57,035 bases of DNA from Gemmatimonadota bacterium (GTDB taxonomy: Bacteria; Latescibacterota; UBA2968; UBA8231): contig JABJJN010000069.1 in NCBI GenBank assembly GCA_018660835.1, positions 1-57,035 on the forward strand, read 5' to 3'. Positions 16,325 through 24,372 of the stretch are shown here, piece by piece (within the stretch, counting starts at the first letter, position 1; each line of letters starts with the position of its first letter). The notes under the pieces were generated by a model. It searched no databases, was not told the DNA's origin, and worked only from the letters and a program-made list of their open reading frames with translations. The position numbers and the translations under genes are program-made.

Positions 16325-17404
16325 ATGTCCTCTTTCTCTGACGAGCACACCGGTAGTGACGAGCGACGCAATGTTGAACGGCGCGACCTGGAACGCCGCG
16401 CTGATGAACGGCGCACGACAGAGCGACGCGGTAGTGAACGCCGCGAAGGAGACGGTGTACATATTGATGACGAGCGACGCATTTCTAGCCGCCGCTCAGA
16501 TCAGGGGGGCCCAAATCGTTCTTCTGATCGGCGCAGCATAGAGGAACGACGAGACCTCGATCGTCGTGGTACGGGGCGTCGCTCAACAGACGAAGTGGTT
16601 GCTGAGGCGATGACACCGCATCTGCCGACGAAATCCTACCGTGACATCGATTTTCTCACGAGTCCGCAGGCACGCACACTCCGCATCCTTGCCGAATACC
16701 TGGAACCGGAGGCGCGGTTCGAGAGCCAGGATGTAAGCAACACCCTCGTATTCTTTGGCTCCGCTCGTTCACGGCCTTTGGAGGAAGTACAGGCCGATCT
16801 GGATGCGGCACGTCAGCGCCAGGCACCAGCAGATCAGATCGGCCCCCTCGAGAACGCCCTGCGCCTGGCTCGCTACTACGAAGATGCCAGAGTCCTGTCG
16901 AAACTCCTGACCGAATGGGCGCAGCAGTTGTGCCGCGAGGATCGGGAAGGCTTCGTCGTGGCCTCAGGTGGCGGTCCCGGCATGATGGAAGCCTGCAATC
17001 GAGGTGCGCACGAAGCAGGTGGCCGATCTGTCGGCCTCAACATCTCCTTGCCTTTCGAGCAGGCCCCGAATCCCTACATCACGCCGGAACTCAGTCTCGA
17101 ATTCCACTATTTCTTTATGCGGAAATTGTGGTTCGTTCAACTCGCCATCGGTGTTGTCGTCTTCCCCGGTGGCTTTGGCACCCTCGACGAATTGGCCGAA
17201 GTTCTGACCCTGATCCAGACAGGGCGTAGCTCCCCCATGCCCGTCGTTGTGTATGGCAAGCAGTTCTGGGAGGAGACCGTCGACTTCGAAGCGCTGGCGC
17301 GCTGGGGGACGATCAGCCAGGAAGATCTTGATCTGTTTCACGTCTGCGATGACCCACACGAGGCCCTCGCCTACCTACAGCAACAACTCGAGCTGGGTAG
17401 CTGA
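16325..17404 (+). CDS. LOG-family nucleotide phosphoribohydrolase-like protein with ERR-repeat N terminus
   Basis: Rossmann-fold protein of the LOG/TIGR00730 group (often called lysine decarboxylase-like), which cleave nucleoside 5'-monophosphates; PpnN-like members act on purine nucleotides. Seen: VVASGGGPGMMEACNRGAHEAGG, the FHYFFMRKLWF helix, and the signature VVFPGGFGTLDELAEVLTLIQTGR. The first ~95 residues are different: an almost uninterrupted five-residue repeat of the form x-x-E-R-R (from DERRN to SERRE), then further DRR/ERR units. This highly charged segment could bind nucleic acid or ribosomes, or mediate condensation. ATG 16325, four bases after mrp; 359 residues. Confidence 0.85.
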   Translation: MSSFSDEHTGSDERRNVERRDLERRADERRTTERRGSERREGDGVHIDDERRISSRRSDQGGPNRSSDRRSIEERRDLDRRGTGRRSTDEVVAEAMTPHLPTKSYRDIDFLTSPQARTLRILAEYLEPEARFESQDVSNTLVFFGSARSRPLEEVQADLDAARQRQAPADQIGPLENALRLARYYEDARVLSKLLTEWAQQLCREDREGFVVASGGGPGMMEACNRGAHEAGGRSVGLNISLPFEQAPNPYITPELSLEFHYFFMRKLWFVQLAIGVVVFPGGFGTLDELAEVLTLIQTGRSSPMPVVVYGKQFWEETVDFEALARWGTISQEDLDLFHVCDDPHEALAYLQQQLELGS

Positions 17405-17420
17405 CTTAAGTTCTGAGCCC

Positions 17421-19394
17421 TCAGCGGAGACCGAAGACGTCACTCACTTCGGTCGAATTCCCCGCCTGATCGCGAGCCCTCACCGTCCACACATGCTCGC
17501 CATCTGCCAGAGGGCGATCTGGACGCGCTTCGACCACATCTGCCTCCGGATCGTAAATGTGGATGAGTTTGCGACCATCCAACTCGATCTCCAGGTCGAG
17601 TTCTTTGCCGAAACCACTGCCCCGATCCACAACGCGCGCCCGCAAGAGGGGACGGCGTTCATCGATCCATGTCTGGGATCTTGGCAGCAAGGTCGATATC
17701 GTGGGTCGTGCGACATCCTCGAGCAAAGCAAAGGTTCCGAAGGCTCTGATGCGGGCACTGATCCGTTGCTCTTCGAACTGGTTACCGATGAATACCCACC
17801 CACCCTCACCGTCGCTGACGTACACGCCAAGCTTGCTCGCATCCTTGCCATCGGGCATGGCAAAAGAGACGCGCGCCCATTTGTCGAAACTGATCGTCTG
17901 GGGCTCGACCGTATATCCTGGACCCGTCGCTCTCACGCCCGACGCTGCCTCAGGTGGCGCAGATGAAACCTGGGGCACCAGTTGCTCGTAGGCCGATCCG
18001 GCCTCGAGATGGAGAATCATTCTTCCTTGGTCATAGGTCAGGTCTTGCGACTGACCCGGGCCAATCGACTGGGTCGTCAGAGTCAGTGTCGTGTCTGCAT
18101 CGCTACCGGCACCGAATCTGACATCCACCTGTAGATACTGAGAATCTTCAGCGCGGAGGGTTGCATAGGAGATGAGTCCTGTGTGCCCCCCGGGCCGAGG
18201 CTGCAGTGCAAGCGGCACGCCGCCAGCGGTCACCTGCGGTTCGCCGAGTTGTGAGTTCCCGGCGCGATTGACTTTCAGAACAGCAAAACGTTCGTATGCG
18301 ACCAACTCGACGGCAGGTGCCTTTTCTACAACGGCCGAACCTGCCAGCGCCTGGGCATAGGATGAAGCCACCTGCAGCGTCAACGTGGCGCGACTCTCAT
18401 TCCCACTCACATCGGACGCGACAACTTCGATCTCGTGCTCCCCGGGTCCAAGATCCTGGCCGCCGGCGAAGAGCCAACCTGCGTTGCCATCCGATTCGTA
18501 GAATGCCAGGCGATTGCCCGGACGCTGAAACAGATTGGAGAAGATGAAATCACCCTGCCTCCAGCGATCCAAAGCGACCTGATGCCCGTCGCCGAACGGT
18601 ACCCGGTGCAGACGACTACTGAAGACCTCGCGTCCATCGACGATCAGTGCCTGACGCAGTGCGGCCATCTTGTTGTCCGCCGCATTGGCTGTATCGAAGA
18701 GTTCGACGCCGATCCCAAATCGCCCAAAGACAGTGACGGATCTGGCTGCAACAAAGCGCTGCGTCGCAGCATGCCAGCGCACGGGGACGACCACCGGTGC
18801 ATGGTCGCCGTCTGCCAGTGACCCGGCTCCCCGGGGCACAATGAGGAGACGACGCAGCGTCGGTGCTTCCGTATCGGCCACTTTGAAAGCATGGAGGAGC
18901 GGATTCAGCGGCACATTCGCCGCATCTCTCAGCTCAAAATGCAGATGCGGCGGTCCCCCGCCGGTCTCACCCGTAAAGCCGATCACCTCGCCGCGCTGAA
19001 CGGGGACTTTACCTTTTTCAAACCACAACTGCACACTGTAGTGTCCGAGGCGCTGTTGTTCGGCGCGAATCTTTTGCTGCACAGGTGTGAAGAACGAATC
19101 GAGGTGCGCATAGACAGCAATGCGCCCGTCATTCATCCGTAAATAGATGACTCGACCATTTCCCCAGGGTGACATCCTGGCACGTTCGATCCAGCCATCT
19201 GCGGCAGCATGGACGGCGTATCCGGTCTTCCCCCAGGTCTTTAGATCGAGACCCGCATGAAACGCCGTCGCCCGAGTTTCGCCGAAAGTGGAAGAGAGGG
19301 CGGGAGCCATCGCCAATGGCCAGCGTAGATCCTGATCCTGTGAATTGGCTGGGGCAGTGCTGGCCACAACCAGTAGAACGAGAAGGACGATCAA
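17421..19394 (-). CDS. M23-family metallopeptidase with C-terminal beta-domains
   Basis: Secreted or periplasmic zinc endopeptidase of the lysostaphin/LytM fold, probably acting on peptidoglycan. Seen: N-terminal signal (hydrophobic residues 2-13), zinc ligands in HAGLD (His46, Asp50), VYAHLDSF (near 98) and PPHLHFEL (near 152), so the active site looks complete. About 450 residues follow, with Ig-like/Fn3-like segments, for example GEHEIEVVASDVSGNESRATLTL and the terminal DGEHVWTVRARDQAGNSTEVSDVFGLR, which probably place the enzyme at the cell surface. Start is a TTG overlapping the metallophosphoesterase stop (TTGA). 657 residues is long for the family. Confidence 0.88.
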   Translation of the reverse strand: MIVLLVLLVVASTAPANSQDQDLRWPLAMAPALSSTFGETRATAFHAGLDLKTWGKTGYAVHAAADGWIERARMSPWGNGRVIYLRMNDGRIAVYAHLDSFFTPVQQKIRAEQQRLGHYSVQLWFEKGKVPVQRGEVIGFTGETGGGPPHLHFELRDAANVPLNPLLHAFKVADTEAPTLRRLLIVPRGAGSLADGDHAPVVVPVRWHAATQRFVAARSVTVFGRFGIGVELFDTANAADNKMAALRQALIVDGREVFSSRLHRVPFGDGHQVALDRWRQGDFIFSNLFQRPGNRLAFYESDGNAGWLFAGGQDLGPGEHEIEVVASDVSGNESRATLTLQVASSYAQALAGSAVVEKAPAVELVAYERFAVLKVNRAGNSQLGEPQVTAGGVPLALQPRPGGHTGLISYATLRAEDSQYLQVDVRFGAGSDADTTLTLTTQSIGPGQSQDLTYDQGRMILHLEAGSAYEQLVPQVSSAPPEAASGVRATGPGYTVEPQTISFDKWARVSFAMPDGKDASKLGVYVSDGEGGWVFIGNQFEEQRISARIRAFGTFALLEDVARPTISTLLPRSQTWIDERRPLLRARVVDRGSGFGKELDLEIELDGRKLIHIYDPEADVVEARPDRPLADGEHVWTVRARDQAGNSTEVSDVFGLR

Positions 19395-20134
19395 TGTGTG
19401 GAGTCCCGGCGACCAGATTCATCAGGAAACGGGTGATACTCGATGTGATCAGGAGACACACCGACATAGTACGAAGGCGATTCAGTCCAGCATCCGGTGT
19501 TCAGATAGCGTCGACCGTCAACGGTCAGATCCACCGGTGCGTGCGTGTGACCACACGTGATGGCGCCAAATCCTTCTGCCGCCGCCGTACGCAGAGCCTT
19601 GTCTGCGACATGCTTCGTCAACACGCGGTAGAGAAACCCCCATCGTTTTGCATAGTCAGCCACGTGCACATCAGCAAAACCCAGCGCGACGCGAAGTCGA
19701 TGTAGTGATTTGAAGACCTTCTTGAACAGACCATGTCTTGGCATCACACCATCATGTTCATCGCCATGCATCACGAGCAACCGACCATCGATGGCCCAGC
19801 GCTCGACAAACTGAATGTTGCCTGGATCCTTGATGGCCACTTTCTCGTCGTGATTCCCATAGACCCAGACCACGGGACGCCTACGCGACTCCTCGACGAG
19901 CCGCGCGACGATCTGCTCATCCTCGGCCGCCAGTGGATCGTCGGGTTCGTCAACGATGTCACCATTGAGCACCAGACGAACTGCATCGGGCAACTGGTCG
20001 ATAAAACGCAGGAAATTCTCACGATGGCAGTGACGATTTCCCAGATGGACGTCACTGACGATATACGTATCCAGGGCGGACGGAGTTACCCCATTTTCGG
20101 GCGTCTGTTTGACAGGCGTCTCTTTGACAGGCAT
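19391..20134 (-). CDS. Calcineurin-like metallophosphoesterase, LpxH-like
   Basis: Binuclear metal phosphoesterase. Seen in order: YIVSDVHLGN, LNGDIVDEP, VYGNHDEK, MHGDEHDG and CGHTHAP, the five metallophosphoesterase motifs. The fold is like UDP-2,3-diacylglucosamine hydrolase (LpxH), which makes lipid X in lipid A synthesis, but no lpx genes are adjacent and other substrates are possible. Start ATG at 20134 gives 247 residues; the longer frame to 20251 runs into the divergent methyltransferase gene. Coupled to the M23 peptidase, which hints at an envelope role. Confidence 0.85.
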   Translation of the reverse strand: MPVKETPVKQTPENGVTPSALDTYIVSDVHLGNRHCHRENFLRFIDQLPDAVRLVLNGDIVDEPDDPLAAEDEQIVARLVEESRRRPVVWVYGNHDEKVAIKDPGNIQFVERWAIDGRLLVMHGDEHDGVMPRHGLFKKVFKSLHRLRVALGFADVHVADYAKRWGFLYRVLTKHVADKALRTAAAEGFGAITCGHTHAPVDLTVDGRRYLNTGCWTESPSYYVGVSPDHIEYHPFPDESGRRDSTH

Positions 20135-20161
20135 TGAGGGCAGAGGTAAGGTCCTTAAGGC

Positions 20162-21694
20162 ATGTCGAATAACGCCACATCCCCACGAAACCGCAAAGCA
20201 GCGATGAGTCCGGCTCAGGAGGCAGAACGCCTCGAGGCACTTCTGTGTCATCTCGAGCGTCTGCTGCCCGCTGATACAGCAGACCGGCAGCGATTCCGCG
20301 AGGCGATTGTGGCGACGCCCCCGGTGTGCGTTCGGGTCAACGGCCTACTCCCCTCTCACGCACAGGCCGTGCGTTCGCTGCTGGAATCAGTCGGACGCCC
20401 CGTCGCCTGGTGCGAGGACACCTTCACGTTGGGTGATCGTGCCCCCGATGCCCCTCTCGGAAACACCCTTGAAGTGGCCCTGGGGGCCGTCTACGTGCAG
20501 GCGAAAGCGACGACACTCGCAGCAAGAGTCCTCGATCCACAGCCAGGAGAATGTGTCCTCGACCTGGCAGCAGCACCGGGGGGCAAGGCAACACACATCG
20601 CCAGTCTGATGAACAATCAAGGCTTGCTGGTCTGCAACGAGCCCAAGCAGAAACGGATGGCGTCGTTGGTAGGCAACCTGGAACGCTGTGGTGTTCACCA
20701 CTGCTTGCTGACGGGCGTGGATGGAGCACAGTTGGCACGTTCCTTTCACAATGCCTTTGACCGTATCCTCCTCGATGCGCCCTGCTCGGGGGACGGCATC
20801 ATCGGCAAGAGTCGAGGTCAGCTGGCCTATTGGTCGCCAGAAGATGCCGTCCGCAAGAGCTACCAACAGGTCGGTCTGCTGAGGGCTGCGTTTCACATGC
20901 TTCGCCCGGGTGGAATCCTTGTCTATTCAACGTGCTCCCTGTCGACGGAAGAAAACGAGGATGTGCTTCTGGGACTGTTGCGCCGCACAGGGGAAAATGC
21001 TCAGATCCTGGGTATCGATGGCATACCGGGAATCGAATCGTCCACAGGGCCTCTACGGGAGGACATTGCCACCTGTTACCCTGAGAGTTTCCGCCGTTGT
21101 ATCCGAATCTGGCCGCATGAGCATCAAACGGAGGGTTGTTTTGTCGCCCGTGTGGGCAAGCAAGCGGCTACGCAGGGACACACCGTGGAAGCAGATCTCA
21201 AACTGGTGGCAGAGGACTATGCCACCGATGCAGATCAGATGGGTGACTACGTGCAGCAGAAATGGGGTATTGCGCTCGACATTCCCAGGGGGCAGCAATT
21301 GGTTCGTGGGCATCGAGACCTCACACTTCGCCCCGCCGTCAGCGAGGTCATCGCAGCATCGTTGCCGGCCTTTGTGCGCGCCGGGATGCGTATCGGCGGC
21401 CTGCACAAAGACCATCTGTTTCTGAGCCAGCAGTCTGTCGGCTTGTGGGGAGATTCCGTGTCGGACCGACGTATCGAGCTGACCTGGACGCAGGTTCAAC
21501 AGTTGTTCGCCCACAATCATGTCGACCTGCCAGCAGATTGTCAGAGTCCGGACAGGCAGATACGAGGCGAAGTCATCTGTGGCTATGGCCCATGGCAGAT
21601 TTGCCGTGGTGTGATTTCACGCGAAGGCGATCACTTGACCGGATTTATCCCCCGGGGCCTTCGCCACGAACGAATCGGACGTCTCATCCCTTGA
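20162..21694 (+). CDS. RsmB/RsmF-type RNA (cytosine-5)-methyltransferase
   Basis: SAM-dependent m5C methyltransferase of the NOL1/NOP2/Sun family. Seen: SAM loop VLDLAAAPGGKATHIA, ILLDAPCSGDGI with the release cysteine, and the catalytic cysteine in YSTCSLSTEENE. The C-terminal ~190 residues resemble the RsmF extension, including QQLVRGHRDLTLRP and a final PUA-like stretch (VICGYGPWQICRGVISREGD). 510 residues suits RsmF (16S C1407 class) better than RsmB, and the RsmB N-terminal NusB-like domain is absent. Divergent from the metallophosphoesterase by 27 bases; its stop overlaps the glycosidase start (TGATG). Confidence 0.85.
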   Translation: MSNNATSPRNRKAAMSPAQEAERLEALLCHLERLLPADTADRQRFREAIVATPPVCVRVNGLLPSHAQAVRSLLESVGRPVAWCEDTFTLGDRAPDAPLGNTLEVALGAVYVQAKATTLAARVLDPQPGECVLDLAAAPGGKATHIASLMNNQGLLVCNEPKQKRMASLVGNLERCGVHHCLLTGVDGAQLARSFHNAFDRILLDAPCSGDGIIGKSRGQLAYWSPEDAVRKSYQQVGLLRAAFHMLRPGGILVYSTCSLSTEENEDVLLGLLRRTGENAQILGIDGIPGIESSTGPLREDIATCYPESFRRCIRIWPHEHQTEGCFVARVGKQAATQGHTVEADLKLVAEDYATDADQMGDYVQQKWGIALDIPRGQQLVRGHRDLTLRPAVSEVIAASLPAFVRAGMRIGGLHKDHLFLSQQSVGLWGDSVSDRRIELTWTQVQQLFAHNHVDLPADCQSPDRQIRGEVICGYGPWQICRGVISREGDHLTGFIPRGLRHERIGRLIP

Positions 21695-22809
21695 TGATGG
21701 GGCTTGAGGGCGACATGCAGTCGCAGGGGCATCAGGGGCCCCCTCGGCGACCCGTAGCCCGAGGGGCCAGCTTCTTACTCCTGGTTTTCCTGTTTGACCT
21801 CTGTTTCACGGCTGCCCATGCCGAGATGACACCGCAATTCCAGAAGGGCATCACCTTCACCCACGGCTATCGCGGCGGGGATGACATGCGCTCGCCAACA
21901 ACACAGACATCTCTGCGCTATCTACGCGGAACTCTTGGTGTTGAGTGGATCGCGCTCAATCCCTTTGGCTATCAGCACAGCGTCACGTCCACGGACATCA
22001 GCTTCCGCTCCGATCCTCCAGACGAGCACCTCGCCGATGGAATTTCGCAGGCCCATGATCTCGGCCTGAAAGTGATGCTCAAACCGCATATCTGGCTGCG
22101 CCAGCAGGGAAATGATGATTGGCGCGGGACCATCGGTTTTGCCACGGAGGCAGACTGGGCCCAATGGTTTGCGAACTATGAGCGATTTATCCTGCACTAC
22201 GCTCGTGTCGCAGCAGAAACGGACGTCGAGATCTTCTGCATCGGTGTCGAATTGTCTCGCACCGTGACAGAACGTCCGGACGAGTGGCGGCAGCTCATCG
22301 CCAGGATTCGTGAGATTTACCCCGGTCCACTGACCTATGCCGCCAACTGGTGGCAGGACTATGACGTGGTAAGCTTCTGGCGTGAACTCGACTACATCGG
22401 CGTCAATGCCTTCTTCCCTGTCACCGCCGAAGGAGCCGAAACGAACCTCACCGCCCTGCGAGTGGGCAGCACGCGCATTGCCGATCAGATTGAAGTAGTC
22501 CAACGTCGAACAGGAAAACCTGTCTTGCTGACAGAGATCGGGTTTCGTTCGGTGCGCGGATCGACAGTGCGTCCATGGGAATGGCCCCGTCGCGACGACG
22601 GAGCGATCGATCTGCATTTGCAGCAGCGTGCGTACCAGGCCGTCCTTGAGAGCTTCTGGTCACGGGACTGGTTCTACGGGCTTTACTGGTGGAAGTGGCA
22701 CGCTGCCATGGATCGTGGTGGCGCCCGCAACAATGGCTTCACACCGCGTGGCAAACCGGCCGAGCAAGTCATCACCGACTGGTTCTCTCGGCCCGCCCCC
22801 CGCCCATAG
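21694..22809 (+). CDS. GH113-like secreted glycoside hydrolase
   Basis: Predicted exported glycosidase of the GH113 type (known members include beta-mannanases). Seen: signal peptide (hydrophobic segment ending near AHA), then a TIM-barrel-like sequence with FTHGYRGGDDM, VMLKPHIWLR, candidate acid/base Glu in CIGVELSRT and nucleophile Glu in LLTEIGFRSV, and FYGLYWWKWHA. The ATG at 21694 is coupled to the methyltransferase stop; the in-frame ATG at 21715 has a better ribosome site (GAGGG) and gives a tidy signal peptide, so it may be the real start. Substrate could be an environmental or self-made polysaccharide; unknown. Confidence 0.85.
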   Translation: MMGLEGDMQSQGHQGPPRRPVARGASFLLLVFLFDLCFTAAHAEMTPQFQKGITFTHGYRGGDDMRSPTTQTSLRYLRGTLGVEWIALNPFGYQHSVTSTDISFRSDPPDEHLADGISQAHDLGLKVMLKPHIWLRQQGNDDWRGTIGFATEADWAQWFANYERFILHYARVAAETDVEIFCIGVELSRTVTERPDEWRQLIARIREIYPGPLTYAANWWQDYDVVSFWRELDYIGVNAFFPVTAEGAETNLTALRVGSTRIADQIEVVQRRTGKPVLLTEIGFRSVRGSTVRPWEWPRRDDGAIDLHLQQRAYQAVLESFWSRDWFYGLYWWKWHAAMDRGGARNNGFTPRGKPAEQVITDWFSRPAPRP

Positions 22810-23221
22810 GGAAGTTCCTTCCCGCACACGGCAGGTACTTCCTCCCCCGCCCTTCCTGGCGGTTTCGGGGCTCCCTCCAGATATCGTCGTGCAGTGTTAC
22901 CCAACCGCTACATACTGTGTTCGGTCTTACACGAAAACATGTGGTATTACATGTGATTGCGAAGTAACTAGACATTTGTAACTTCATATAATAACAACAT
23001 GTTAAGAACATACCTCCGATCTATGGCACAGGCGTTGCAATAGGTGGTGCGTCCGAACATCCTCCGCGATTCCCGTTTGTCCCGGGATTCTACTTGGCTG
23101 GAATGGGTGACGGGCCCGGGAGCATTCCACTTTTCTCTCCCACCGGCGTCTGCTGCTCCTCGCGCAGATGCTGGGCCCCGGGCTCGCCCCTCGCCAGTTC
23201 GCGGATACAGGAGCAAAGAAA
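22810..23221. other. AT-richer intergenic region before two small genes
   Basis: About 410 bases. The centre (22890-23010) is clearly lower in GC than its surroundings and holds a perfect -10 box at 22986 and a direct repeat ACATGTG-GTATT-ACATGTG. The rest shows no coding character. It probably carries the promoter of the small genes at 23222 and 23444. Confidence 0.5.
22986..22991 (+). promoter_or_regulatory. Possible -10 element for the small-gene pair
   Basis: TATAAT, a perfect -10 hexamer in an AT-rich patch. The hexamer 17 bases upstream (GTAACT) is a poor -35, so activation by another factor or a chance match are both possible. Confidence 0.3.
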
Positions 23222-23425
23222 ATGATGACGAGTGGATTTCACTTGAGAACCAGACCGCGCATGTATGCGATCGTCACGTTGATGTGCGGCATGTCCGCTT
23301 TACTGCTGCAGTTCATGCTCTCCGGCGCGTCGCAGTTCAAGAACTACGCCGAGCTGCAGTTGGAAGCGGCAGTACATGAGTCAGTGCGAACAGAAGTCGG
23401 CGAGGCAGTCAATGACCGGCACTAA
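23222..23425 (+). CDS. Small single-pass membrane protein
   Basis: 67 residues from the ATG at 23222 (AGGAG nine bases upstream; ATGATG doublet). Basic N terminus (LRTRPR), one hydrophobic helix at about residues 14-32 (AIVTLMCGMSALLLQFML), then an acidic/polar tail. It looks like an integral inner-membrane miniprotein. Family unknown. It is followed 18 bases later by another small gene, and both end at a strong terminator, so they form a two-gene transcript. Confidence 0.55.
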   Translation: MMTSGFHLRTRPRMYAIVTLMCGMSALLLQFMLSGASQFKNYAELQLEAAVHESVRTEVGEAVNDRH

Positions 23426-23443
23426 CTACATCGGAGAAAGCTC

Positions 23444-23614
23444 ATGAGTACGCGATGGCACGTGCAGTTGCTTGAAGGGCTCCCCCCGGACAGCCGCCGC
23501 CGCCTATCCAGTCAACTGCGGCGATCGGTTCGTGCCGGGTCTCCCCCGACACGGCGCGCCTGGGCGCTGACAGTGCAACAGGAACTCAACGGTCGCTATC
23601 GTCGCTGCGCCTAA
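23444..23614 (+). CDS. Very small Arg-rich protein (56 residues)
   Basis: ATG at 23444 with GGAG 11 bases upstream; stop TAA at 23612-23614. It begins MSTRWHVQLLEGLPPDSRRR and has 13 Arg among 56 residues with interspersed Pro and Ser, ending RRCA. A strongly basic peptide that could bind nucleic acid or a membrane. No family recognised. Support comes from the ribosome site, the position after the small membrane-protein gene and the terminator 66 bases downstream. Confidence 0.5.
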   Translation: MSTRWHVQLLEGLPPDSRRRLSSQLRRSVRAGSPPTRRAWALTVQQELNGRYRRCA

Positions 23615-23679
23615 GCGCGATAGCAGGCTTGCAGGAAACCGGGTCGGGCAGCCACTCCCCGGCATGCTCGGTCTAAACA

Positions 23680-23721
23680 CAAGGGGACCCCGGATGGATC
23701 CGGGGTCCCCTTGTTGTTTTT
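23680..23721 (+). terminator. Strong rho-independent terminator
   Basis: A 16-base perfect stem (CAAGGGGACCCCGGAT / ATCCGGGGTCCCCTTG) with a GG loop (23680-23713), followed by TTGTTTTT. It ends the plus-strand small-gene transcript and may also block the convergent ubiX transcript. Confidence 0.93.
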
Positions 23722-23739
23722 CCAGTCTGTCGCGCTTAT

Positions 23740-24372
23740 TCAGGTGCCATCGCCGCCGCCACCGGTCCAACGTGTGAATAGTTCGTGATCGAGACCTAAC
23801 AGTCCCAGAATCCGACCGGCGATGAAGTCCCCAAGATCCTCGAAGGTGACTGGCTTCTGATAGAACGCAGGCATCGCCGGCACGACGGCTGCCCCCGCCT
23901 CAGCAACGGTGACCATATTGCGCAACTGAATCAGATTCATCGGCGTTTCGCGCACGACCAGCACCAGAGGCCGTCGCTCTTTCAGCGTTACATCTGCCGT
24001 ACGTTCGATCAGATTCGATGAGCTGCCATGGGCGATCGACGACAGACTCTTGGCTGAGCAGGGTACCACGACCATTCCATCACAAGGTGCCGACCCTGAG
24101 GAGATGGCGCGCGTCAGATCGTTCACATTGTGCTCGTCCATCGTGCCATTTCTGATCTCGTCGCCACCGACTCGCGTCAGGAAATCCAGGATCGACTCAG
24201 AGTCAGCCTGCCAGCCCTGCTCCTCGTGCATGACGTAGCGGCCATACTTCGACATGATCAGATGTACGTGGTGGCCATCGGCCAGAAGTGCACGCAACGT
24301 CCGCACAGCGTAAATCGCTCCCGACGCACCGGTGATGGCGACGGCGAAGGTCTTGCTTGATGCCCCCGACAT
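23740..24372 (-). CDS. ubiX: UbiX-type flavin prenyltransferase
   Basis: Makes prenylated FMN, the cofactor of UbiD-type decarboxylases; in futalosine-pathway organisms this role is called MqnM, partner of the UbiD-like MqnL. Seen: ITGASGAIYAVR (FMN-binding GASG loop), VVVPCSAKSLSSIA, LVLVVRETPMN and PAFYQKP, all standard. 210 residues is normal. The ATG overlaps the stop of the dehydratase upstream (TAATG). Last gene of the menaquinone operon; no mqnL/ubiD is in the window. Confidence 0.93.
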   Translation of the reverse strand: MSGASSKTFAVAITGASGAIYAVRTLRALLADGHHVHLIMSKYGRYVMHEEQGWQADSESILDFLTRVGGDEIRNGTMDEHNVNDLTRAISSGSAPCDGMVVVPCSAKSLSSIAHGSSSNLIERTADVTLKERRPLVLVVRETPMNLIQLRNMVTVAEAGAAVVPAMPAFYQKPVTFEDLGDFIAGRILGLLGLDHELFTRWTGGGGDGT

